A DNA stretch of 27,649 nucleotides from positions 1 to 27,649 of the forward strand of contig JAXDZY010000012.1 in NCBI GenBank assembly GCA_034086685.1, given 5' to 3'. Of the stretch, positions 7,870-16,600 are shown piece by piece. Under the pieces are notes generated by a model. It had not been told where the DNA came from. It saw nothing but the letters and a program-made list of their open reading frames with translations, and made no database searches. The DNA is from TWA4 sp034086685. Lineage in GTDB: Bacteria > Bacillota > Clostridia > Lachnospirales > Lachnospiraceae. Position 1 is the stretch's first letter, and every line of letters starts with the position of its first letter. The translations under genes and the position numbers were made by a program.

Positions 7870-9190
7870 AATACTGATCTCCCACATCACGTCCCAGATC
7901 GCAGGTGTAACGCCATTCGATCACATCACCATCACTTACTTCATATTGGGAACAGCCGTAATTGGGGAACCAGCCATTTACAGAATACATCCAGCCGGAA
8001 AGAGAGCCACAGTCAAATTCATAAAGCTGATTGATCCCTTCCACATAATACGAGCTGTAGGCAGGTGTATAGCTTGCCTCCATGTGAATATCCGTTTCAC
8101 GGCATACCCGGTACAGTACATCATAAACCGTTTCTCCAGGCGTATATTCCACCTCGGAAAGATATAGAATCCATCCATCCGACGGTACAAAATCGCTCTT
8201 CGCCTTATTCAGATCGTCCATATTATTGAGGATTGTCTTACAGTCAATGGAAATTTTACAGGTATGCGTTTCTTCTGCGGGAGAATCATTTTCCTGATTT
8301 CCGCTCTGACTGCTGCCGGAACTGTTCTGTGAACCTGTGCTGCTGTTTCCGGAACTTCCGCTGTCTGCTGTATTTTTGTTTTCTCCCGTATTTCCGCTTC
8401 CTGAGCTGCCGCCTTCTCCCGTGCCTGCGCTGTTTCCGGAATTTCCTGTACTGCCTCCTCCTGATGACGGGTCCCCGGCAATTCCTTCAGAAGAACTGCT
8501 GCCGGTTTCCGAGGAATCTTCCTGTGTTTCATTATCCACTTTTGTTTTTCCGCCGACCAGATAATAAGTATCTCCCATCTCGATTACGGGAAATGTGAGT
8601 GTGGTATATTCGTTTTTATCCTTCCCCCATGTACCGATTTGTGCGTCGCACATTTTCTCGGGTATACCATCCACCAGTTTGCAGAGGATCACCGCATCTG
8701 CATCCCATTTTTCTGAAAGCTGCAGTGTCAGCTTTGCCGGTGCCGCCAGATTGGCCTTCGCCAGCGTCACGCCAAGTCCCACCGAAGCATTATTGGCTGC
8801 CTTTTTTACATCTTCCACCTGATTGTTCGTAAAGGTAACCTTCATATTCTGTTCCACAGGATTTTTAATCTTTTTACCTTCATAACTCCAGTAATAGGAA
8901 ATGTTCATTTCGGTATCTGAAGAATAAAATTCATAAACCGCATCGGTTCCCGCTATTGCTTCCATCTGATTCTGCGTAACAATGCCGTTTTCCGGAAGTG
9001 TCATTCTTCCATCTGTAAACATCTCATCTATACTGAGATTCTCATTTTTATTCTCATTCTTCTCTGTTGTCTGGTCTGCTTTCTCCAGAGGTGTGATCTG
9101 GCTGCTGCTGGTGGTACAGCCCGTACAGCCTGCCGTAAACAGCACTAAAGCCAGCAAAATCATCAGTATTTTTTTGTATTTCTGTTTCAT
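7862..9190 (-). CDS. DUF4430 (transcobalamin-like) lipoprotein of the cobamide uptake operon
   Basis: This 442-aa protein has an N-terminal signal with hydrophobic core and a probable lipobox ending TAG-C (Cys22; Cys25 is an alternative), so it is probably anchored to the outer face of the membrane. Residues about 55-205 form a beta-rich domain I do not recognise. A Ser/Gly/Asn/Glu linker spans about 210-300. The C-terminal 130 residues are a DUF4430 domain, with YTPGETVYDVLYRVC and SGWMYSVNG. DUF4430 corresponds to the beta domain of transcobalamin and intrinsic factor. It has no alpha/alpha-barrel, unlike the two larger upstream proteins. Directly ahead of ecfT and overlapping it, it is well placed to pass captured corrinoid to the transporter (inference). 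Start supported by GGAAGGAG. Confidence 0.78.
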   Translation of the reverse strand: MKQKYKKILMILLALVLFTAGCTGCTTSSSQITPLEKADQTTEKNENKNENLSIDEMFTDGRMTLPENGIVTQNQMEAIAGTDAVYEFYSSDTEMNISYYWSYEGKKIKNPVEQNMKVTFTNNQVEDVKKAANNASVGLGVTLAKANLAAPAKLTLQLSEKWDADAVILCKLVDGIPEKMCDAQIGTWGKDKNEYTTLTFPVIEMGDTYYLVGGKTKVDNETQEDSSETGSSSSEGIAGDPSSGGGSTGNSGNSAGTGEGGSSGSGNTGENKNTADSGSSGNSSTGSQNSSGSSQSGNQENDSPAEETHTCKISIDCKTILNNMDDLNKAKSDFVPSDGWILYLSEVEYTPGETVYDVLYRVCRETDIHMEASYTPAYSSYYVEGINQLYEFDCGSLSGWMYSVNGWFPNYGCSQYEVSDGDVIEWRYTCDLGRDVGDQYYE

Positions 9191-9210
9191 TCCGTCTCCT
9201 TCCGGTGTGA

Positions 9211-9242
9211 AAAAGGGGAAACTCCACGAAAGTAGTTCCCCT
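9211..9242 (-). terminator. Terminator-like hairpin inside the cobamide operon
   Basis: On the minus strand an imperfect hairpin with GGGGAA/TTCCCC arms is followed by TTTTT, 20 bases before the lipoprotein ATG. It resembles a weak intrinsic terminator and may lower transcription of lipoprotein and transporter genes relative to the surface protein upstream. A second small hairpin (9252-9258 with 9262-9268) lies just before it. Confidence 0.5.
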
Positions 9243-9277
9243 CTCTTTTTCGGACATCTGCGATGTCCCGGTATTAA

Positions 9278-12200
9278 TTAATTATTATCCACCTTCTGTT
9301 TTTTTCTTTTTGAGAAAATCACATATCCGCCGATTCCAAAACCTGCTCCCAGAACAAACACCAGCACATAGGGAATTCTGTCTCCTGTGAAAACCCCGCC
9401 CGGATCGGCTGTAACAGCCTCATCCTCCGCATTCTCAGCACCGGTATCAGAATTCTCCAAAGAAGCTGTATCCTCATCCGTTTTGACATCTGCCACATAG
9501 GTTTTGCCATCAAAGCTCCAGGGTTTGGTCTCTTCTTTTGCACCGCTGTCATCTTTCGAATCTGCTTTTGCGACTGTTTTTCCTGCCGTCTTTCCTGCTG
9601 TTTTGCCGGTCGCGGCACCTGTTGTCTTACCCGATGAAGTACCCGTTGTGGTACCGGGTGTTTTTCCTGACGAGGTACCGGCTGTGGCACCGGGTGCTTT
9701 TCCCGGAGAGGTACCGTTGTTTTTATCGGATGTCTGGCCGGAAGAAGTGCCGGGTGTGTTATCATCCGTCGTACCAGGTTCTTTTTCGGGAGTCTTTCCA
9801 GGTGTTGTCTCTGAACTTCCGCCCTGCTGGCCTGAACCGCCTTCTGAAGGATTACCCGGATCCGATGGTTTGTTGGGATCAATAACACCGCTTCCCGTTC
9901 CGTCTCCTTTTTCACCTGCTTCGGTGGTCAGATCCGACATGTCATAGAGAGAAGTTTTTCCATCTCTGAAACGCTGATATGCTGCCAGCGCATAATATCC
10001 CTGTTCCGTTGCCATACCATTTACAACTCCGGCCTGTGCACCGCCATTGGTGGCCGCACCTTCTTTTACATGCATAAAACCACTGTTTTCGATATGGTAG
10101 GAAATGAGATTTTCCACTGTCCATTTTCCGTTTTTAATAAAACGTACATCTTTTTGAGGATCGATTTCCAGTGCGCAGAGGGCTGTAATAACCTGTGCGT
10201 TGGATTCCAGTGTCTCGGCACCCATGGTGGCATAGCCGCCGGTTGAAAGCTGTGTTTCCGACAGAAGATTCACTGCCCTGTCAATTGCCTCAGTTACTTT
10301 TTCATATCCCTCTTTATGATAGTAGGGTGCCAGCGCCTGCAGTGTCATGGCTGTAATATCCGTATCCGCTTCTTCGCCCATCAGAGCCCAGCCGCCTCCG
10401 GAAAGTTCTCCTGACAGCAGGTAATCAATCAATTTCTGCTCTGTTGTCTGCTCCGATACACCGGAAACCTCCGGAATTTCATACTCGGGATTGCATTTCA
10501 GAGCAATCAGAGCCCAGATAGGACCATTAAATCCCTGTCTTGTGATCATGTCAAAATCCGCAAGATTTTCCAGGAGATTGTAACCTGCAATATTCCGGGC
10601 ATCTTTGCCGATGGAAGTCATGACCAGAATCATTTTGGAATACTCGGTATATTTAACCGTATTGGTCAGTTTTCCGTCATTTTCTTCCAGATAATTGGCA
10701 ATATGATTGTAATAGGTTTTAAAATAATCGGAATCCAGCGACATTCCGCCTCTTGCAAGTCCCAGTACAAACCATTCACTTCCTTTAGCAGGATCCGTAT
10801 CAATAGAAAGCATGTATTCGGAAGTTTCCTTCATAACCTGCTGCACGGATTTTTTCAGTTCATTGGCTTTTTCTGTAATTTCGACTGGATTGTCAAGAAT
10901 CAGCAGTGTACCTGTATGACTTGTTTCAAAAGTCATAATACTGTTTTCATAACAGGATTCCAGTTCCTCCAGTGTTATTTCACTGCCCTTTATTGAAGCA
11001 GTATTTACAACCGGATTATCCAGATCTTTAAGCTGTGAAATATCTGCCTTGAATTCCAGATTTCTATCAGGTACATAACTCTTTCCGGTTCTGATGTCCT
11101 CATAGGATATGGTCTGATTCAGGGCTATGGAAGCAGAGGAAGAATACCTGCTCTTTACTGCCTTTTCCAGTTCAGCACTGTCAGTTCCATCTTCTGAAAC
11201 CAGACGCACATACCAGTCTGCCTGAATACTTAAATTGCCTGAAACATGAATGTTATCAGCAATCCACTGACGAATTTCCTTTATTGAATTCAGTGTCTCT
11301 TCAGATATCTGATTCAGCTGGGCTGCGCTCATATCGTCACAGACATTGGAAATTGTAATGAAATTCCGGATCTCATCAGAGTTCAGATCAAATTTTCCAG
11401 ATGTATCGACCGCCTGCACAGTCTTTTCAATACAGGCAGCTGCCTGTGATATGATCTGATCCATGCGGTCTGTTGTCTCTGTATCCAGATACATTTTCTG
11501 ATCATTGGAAAGAGACGAATATCTGCTCCACAATGCTACGGCTGCATCCACATTGTCTACAGTTACTTCATCCGGAAATTCCTGAATCTCCTTCTGAACG
11601 GAATCTGCTTCTGCCTTCAGATTCTGAATCCGTTTTTCAAGACTTTCCAGCTTATTTACCAGTTCTGCATCAATCTGTTCCTGCTGATCCGCATCAAGAG
11701 CATCGTAGGCACTGCGTGCTTCCCGGATTTTTTCTTCATCTGTCAGAGTTACTTCATCCACAGAAGGAAGATTTTCAAGCTTTTCGCGAACTTTCTGTTC
11801 TTCATTTCCAGGATCCTCTTCAGAAGGCTCAACGGAAGGTTCGATGACCGTAATTTTACAGACTGCGGTTTTGTTGTTTTCTGTTTTTACTGTGATATCT
11901 GCTGTTCCGGCTCCCCGGGCAGTAACCAGACCGGTCTGATTCACAGACGCAACTGCATTGTTGCTGCTTGTCCAGGTCAGATCTGTCTGATTGGCATTTT
12001 CAGGAGAAACGGAAGCCTTCAGCTGCAGAGTTTCATCCGGATACAGAACAGCATCCGTCTTCTGCAGTGTCACAGAATCCGGATATACAGGTTCTTCGGC
12101 TGAAGGTTTTTCGGCTGAGGATTCTTCGGCTGAGGATTCTTCGGTTGAGGATTCTTCGACTGAGGATTCTTCGGCTGAAGGTTTTTCAGCTGAGGATTCT

Positions 12201-13549
12201 TCAGTAGAGGATTCTTCAGTAGAGGATTCTTCAACCGGGGCTGCATTAACCGTAATTTTACAGACTGCCGATACCCCGTTTCCGGTCTTTGCCGTAATAT
12301 CCGTACTTCCGGCTTTTAATGCTGTTACCTTACCGGCAGAATCAACAGATGCAACTGTACTGTCACTGCTTGTCCAGTTTACTTCCGGCTTTTCGGTGGC
12401 ATCTGCAGGTTCATAGCTTTCCACCTTCAGCTGAATACTTTCTCCTACTTCCAGTGACGCAGATGTTCTGTTCAGAGTGATCTTTGTAATCGCCCTGTCT
12501 TTTACCGTTATACGGCAGACTGCAGTTTTGTTGTTTTCTGTTTTTACTGTGATATCTGCTGTTCCGGCTCCCCGGGCAGTAACCAGACCGGTCTGATTCA
12601 CAGACGCAACTGCGCTATTACTGCTTGTCCAGGTCAGATCTGTCTGATTGGCATTTTCAGGAGAAACGGAAGCCTTCAGCTGCAGAGTTTCATCCGGATA
12701 CAGAACAGCATCCGTCTTCTGCAGTGTCACAGAATCCGGATATACAGGTTCTTCGGCCGGAAGAGCTGCCAGGGCATCATCCAGTTCTTTCTGAGTCGCA
12801 TCCAGTTTCTGCAGAATCTTTACCGCATTGTTATAAGCAGCTTCACATCCGGAGATTTTAAACCAGTTCTTTTTATTCTGATTAATCTGCGCAATTTTTT
12901 CTGTAAGCGCTGATTTATCACCTACTTCATAATATACGGTTGATTCATCACCATACTTGACTCCGGTCAGGTCTTCTCCGTATCCCCATACGGTAAACTG
13001 CAGGCGGTATACGTCTCCATCCTTCGGATCTCTTCCATCCATACCTACACCAGGGAACTCCCAGCCGCTTTCATCACCCACAGAATACATCCAGCCGGAC
13101 ATCCTTGAATAGGAAAATTCTCCAAGCCAGTTTGTATCTCCCGCATATTCATTTACAGCACTGTTATCAGGGGGATCAATATAATTGACACCTACTTTTT
13201 TCTGACCAAGCTTTTTAATACATTCCGGGATGTTAATTTTTCCCGTATCCGCATGGTCAATTCCAGAAAGATAAAAACTTGTTCCGCCAGTTGTATATGT
13301 ATACCCGTTTTCTTCCAGAATTCTCCGGCAGACAGTCTCATAGGTATCTCCTTTTTGAAATGTTGTTATATAGGGTTCTATCAGATATCCCTGACCTATG
13401 GCAAACCGCTCTACTGCCACCGTGATGGTCCCTCCGCCGGCAGAACCTGCCTGTACAGAAAGCACACAGTTTTGAGCCCCGGAAAAAACAAGTACAACCG
13501 TTAATAAAAATGATATCAGACGGTTTATTGCCTTTCTTCTGCTATTCAT
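9278..13549 (-). CDS. Membrane-anchored intrinsic-factor-like surface protein (DUF4430, Big2 repeats, alpha/alpha-barrel)
   Basis: This 1423-aa secreted protein has, in order: signal peptide (1-35); DUF4430 domain (about 38-205, with GWMYSVGD and LQFTVWGYGEDLTG); a short helical FIVAR-like segment (about 215-268); Big2 immunoglobulin-like domains at about 270-355 and 358-438; an acidic ESSTEESS linker; a third Big2 (about 488-570); a helical region; an alpha/alpha-barrel of prenyltransferase/squalene-cyclase-type repeats (about 895-1203); a Gly/Thr/Ser/Pro linker; and a C-terminal membrane segment with KRKKQK tail. No LPXTG precedes that segment, so it is probably held by the membrane helix itself. 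DUF4430 plus alpha-barrel are the two domains of intrinsic factor, here in reverse order. Predicted role: surface corrinoid capture. Start supported by GGAGG six bases upstream. Confidence 0.75.
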   Translation of the reverse strand: MNSRRKAINRLISFLLTVVLVFSGAQNCVLSVQAGSAGGGTITVAVERFAIGQGYLIEPYITTFQKGDTYETVCRRILEENGYTYTTGGTSFYLSGIDHADTGKINIPECIKKLGQKKVGVNYIDPPDNSAVNEYAGDTNWLGEFSYSRMSGWMYSVGDESGWEFPGVGMDGRDPKDGDVYRLQFTVWGYGEDLTGVKYGDESTVYYEVGDKSALTEKIAQINQNKKNWFKISGCEAAYNNAVKILQKLDATQKELDDALAALPAEEPVYPDSVTLQKTDAVLYPDETLQLKASVSPENANQTDLTWTSSNSAVASVNQTGLVTARGAGTADITVKTENNKTAVCRITVKDRAITKITLNRTSASLEVGESIQLKVESYEPADATEKPEVNWTSSDSTVASVDSAGKVTALKAGSTDITAKTGNGVSAVCKITVNAAPVEESSTEESSTEESSAEKPSAEESSVEESSTEESSAEESSAEKPSAEEPVYPDSVTLQKTDAVLYPDETLQLKASVSPENANQTDLTWTSSNNAVASVNQTGLVTARGAGTADITVKTENNKTAVCKITVIEPSVEPSEEDPGNEEQKVREKLENLPSVDEVTLTDEEKIREARSAYDALDADQQEQIDAELVNKLESLEKRIQNLKAEADSVQKEIQEFPDEVTVDNVDAAVALWSRYSSLSNDQKMYLDTETTDRMDQIISQAAACIEKTVQAVDTSGKFDLNSDEIRNFITISNVCDDMSAAQLNQISEETLNSIKEIRQWIADNIHVSGNLSIQADWYVRLVSEDGTDSAELEKAVKSRYSSSASIALNQTISYEDIRTGKSYVPDRNLEFKADISQLKDLDNPVVNTASIKGSEITLEELESCYENSIMTFETSHTGTLLILDNPVEITEKANELKKSVQQVMKETSEYMLSIDTDPAKGSEWFVLGLARGGMSLDSDYFKTYYNHIANYLEENDGKLTNTVKYTEYSKMILVMTSIGKDARNIAGYNLLENLADFDMITRQGFNGPIWALIALKCNPEYEIPEVSGVSEQTTEQKLIDYLLSGELSGGGWALMGEEADTDITAMTLQALAPYYHKEGYEKVTEAIDRAVNLLSETQLSTGGYATMGAETLESNAQVITALCALEIDPQKDVRFIKNGKWTVENLISYHIENSGFMHVKEGAATNGGAQAGVVNGMATEQGYYALAAYQRFRDGKTSLYDMSDLTTEAGEKGDGTGSGVIDPNKPSDPGNPSEGGSGQQGGSSETTPGKTPEKEPGTTDDNTPGTSSGQTSDKNNGTSPGKAPGATAGTSSGKTPGTTTGTSSGKTTGAATGKTAGKTAGKTVAKADSKDDSGAKEETKPWSFDGKTYVADVKTDEDTASLENSDTGAENAEDEAVTADPGGVFTGDRIPYVLVFVLGAGFGIGGYVIFSKRKKQKVDNN
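11860..12754 (-). repeat. Near-identical Big2-coding duplication with acidic linker repeats
   Basis: About 235 bp at 11860-12098 recur almost unchanged at 12519-12754; both encode the same Big2 domain (VYPDSVTLQKTDAVLYPDET onward). Between them, at about 12098-12238, lies a run of 15-base units encoding Glu-Glu-Ser-Ser plus Thr, Ala, Val or Lys-Pro. These in-frame repeats can expand or contract by recombination and so change the length of the surface stalk. Confidence 0.8.
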
Positions 13550-13611
13550 AAATTTCCTCCATTCTTCAGCAGGGAAATTTTCGGAGCATTTCCATTATGA
13601 CATTATCTGTC

Positions 13612-13663
13612 AAAAACAGCCCCGGCCGGTCCCTTTTCAGAGGCCGGCCATAAAGGCTGTTTT
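13612..13663 (-). terminator. Strong intrinsic terminator between the two giant surface-protein genes
   Basis: On the minus strand AAAACAGCC and the GGCCGG block pair with CCGGCC and GGGCTGTTTTT across an AAAAGGG loop, ending in a T-run at 13612-13616. It lies 14 bases beyond the stop of the 1606-aa gene. It is probably leaky or the downstream gene has its own promoter, because no second riboswitch is seen before 13549. Confidence 0.75.
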
Positions 13664-13676
13664 CAGAATTGATATA

Positions 13677-16600
13677 TTACTGAGTATTTACCGTCAGAAC
13701 AGCTGCCTCCGATGTCACGGTTCTTCCCGCTGCATCTGTAATAACACAGCGATATTTCTGTCCATCTTTTGTTTTTGAGATCTTAACGGACAGAGACGCT
13801 GTTTTACTTCCTGTTCCCGAAACCTTTTTCCATGTATCGGAGTTTGCTTTACAGTACTGCCACTGGTAGCTCAGTCCTTCTCCCTCTGCTTCCACTTTGA
13901 ATACTGCTGTCTCTCTGACTGCTCCCGCATAATCTTCAGGCTGACCTGTGATCTTAGGAGCTTCTCCTGATACTTCAACTTTAAGTACTGCAGCGTCTGA
14001 TGTTGCGCTGAGTTTAGCCTTATTGGTAACTACACAGCGATATTTCTGTCCGTCTGCTGCCTTTGTGATTTCAACTGACAGAGCTGCTGTTTTGCTTCCT
14101 GCTCCTGAAACATTTTTCCACATGCTGGAGTTTGCTTTGCAGTACTGCCACTGGTAGCTCAGTCCTTCTCCCTCTGCTTCTACTTTGAATACTGCTGTCT
14201 CTCCGATTGTTCCTGTATAATCTTCAGGCTGGCCTGTAATCTTAGGAGCATTCGCTGATACACCGATTTTAAGCACTGCGGCATCTGATGTTACGCTTGC
14301 TCCTTTCTTATCGGTAATGACACAGCGATATTTCTGTCCATCTTTTGTTTTTGAGATCTTAACGGACAGAGCTGCTGTTTTGCTTCCTGTTCCTGAAACC
14401 TTTTTCCATGTATCGGAGTTTGCTTTACAGTACTGCCACTGGTAGCTCAGTCCTTCTCCCTCTGCTTCCACTTTGAATACTGCTGTTTCTCCGATCGCTC
14501 CTGTATAATCTTCAGGCTGAGTCAGAATCTGAAGTTCTGCACTTACCGGATTTTTCAGAAGTTCCAGTGCCGCATCCAGTTCTGCCTGGGTTGCATCCAG
14601 CTTCTGTAAAACTTCCATTGCATTGTTATAAGCTTCTTCACGTCCGTCAACAGCTGAAATCCAGTTCTTCTTATCTGCGTTAATATGTGCGATTTCTTTT
14701 GTAAGAGCGGTCTTGTCTCCCACTTCGTAATATACATTTTCAGGATTATTGTATTCTACACCGGTCAGATCCTCACCGTATCCCCATACAGTAAACTGCA
14801 GACGGAATATATCGCCATCCTCAGGTGTTTTTCCATCCATACCTACGCCCGGGAATTCATGACCTTTATCATTTCCAACAGAATACATCCAGCCGGCCAT
14901 CTTGGAGTAGGAGAATTCGCCCAGCCATGCGGTATCTCCTGCGTATTCATTTACAGCCGTATTATCCGGAGGATTAACATTATTGACACCAACCTTCTTC
15001 GGACCAAGCTTCTGAATACATTCGGGAATGGAAATCTTTCCTGAATCAGCATGATCGATACCTGAAAGATAGAAAGCGTCTCCCTTTAATGTATAAGTAA
15101 AACCGTTTTCTTTCAGAATTCTCTCACAGATATCCGCATAGGTATCGCCTTTTTTAAATGTAGTTGTATACGGCTCGATGAGATATCCCTGGCCAATTGC
15201 AAAACGCTCTGCTGCCACCGTGATTGTACCTGCATCAACAGGAGTTTCCTCTTTACCATTTGTGGCAACATCTGTCAGATCATACAGTGAGTTTTCCTTG
15301 GCTGCAAAACGACGGTATGATTCCAGTGCATAGGTAACCTGATAGGTTCCCATCTCATTGGCTTTTGTCTCCTGAGAAGGATCCCAGTAGAAACCGCCAT
15401 CTTCGCATCTGTAGCTCCACAGATTGGTAATCATATTCTTTTTGCCGACTGTGAATCCGTTTGCAGGATCAACTGCATCAATACCTGCCACAGACAGTGC
15501 TGTCAGCACCTGTGCAGTTGAACAGCTGTTTTCATTATACTGACTGTTTTCAGCAAACCCGGCTTCGATCGTCATCTGTCCCTGAAGCCATTTCACAGCA
15601 TTTACTATAGCTGTCTGAACTTCCGGGTATTTATCATTGTTGTAAGGAGCCAGTGCCTGTATGATCATGCCGGTCATATCAACATCGGCAGCATCAGTCA
15701 GAGAAAATGCACCGTTTTCCAGCTGGAAAGTGAGCAGCCATGCAATCAGATTTTCTCTTGTATTCTTTGCATCCGCAGGAACATCGTAATTTTTGCTGTC
15801 CAGCGCCAGCAGTGTCCAGGACATCTGATTGGAAGTGCAGTAATCCAGATTTTTCCAGTTGTACAGTGTTTCAATCAGATTATATCCGCGGAAGTCTTCA
15901 GGATCTTCACCCATTACACCGAGGGCAAGAACAAGACGTACATAATCGGTGGGCTGAGCTGCATTTCCCAGACCTTTTTGAAGTGATGCTTCGACACTGT
16001 CCAGATATGCTGCTCTGTGTTCTTCGGATACGGAACCTCCTGCACGAAGAATTGTAAAAATTCTCCATTCATCTCCATATTCAGGTTCTTCCTGTGCTTC
16101 CTTGTCTTCCAGATATTTCAGACCGTTTTCAATACCGGCCTTAACAACAGGTGTGGGATCATCCTGTTCTTCAGCTTCCCCTGTAACTGTTACTGTGAAA
16201 GTAATATTATTGCATCCCTGTGTATCATCCAGAGGAGTACCGGTAACTGTAACTGTGCCTGTACTCTTTGCAACGATTGTTCCATTTTTCACTTCCACAA
16301 TTCCTTCTTTATCATAGGAATATGCAAAACCTTTTTCTGTTGCATTTTCAGGAGTTGTGGTGATCTCCAGTGTTTCGGTATCGCCAACCTTCATTTCATA
16401 CTCAGTCTTTGCCAGCTCTGCTGCTTTCAGAGGATACTGATACAGGAAGGTAACAACTACGTCCTGAGTAAGTGAAGGATTATCAACGCTGGTAACCTTG
16501 AATTTTGCTGTACCGCATTTTTTCGGAACAATACCGGAATTATGTTCTGTGGTAAAGAAAGCAATATCCGGTGTCAGTGCTTCCCAGCTCAGTTCTTTGT

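Noticed and set aside
9278..9400. Sortase (LPXTG) anchor in the 1423-aa protein
   Set aside because: The C terminus has a hydrophobic segment and basic tail but only FTGDRIP before it, without an LPXTG motif.
12098..12238. CRISPR-like short repeats
   Set aside because: Units are 15 bases, contiguous and in frame with the protein, with no unique spacers; they encode the ESSTEESS linker.
11968..12416. Plus-strand frames with Ser/Asp/Glu repeats
   Set aside because: They mirror the repetitive acidic linker of the minus-strand surface protein and have no start signals or family features.
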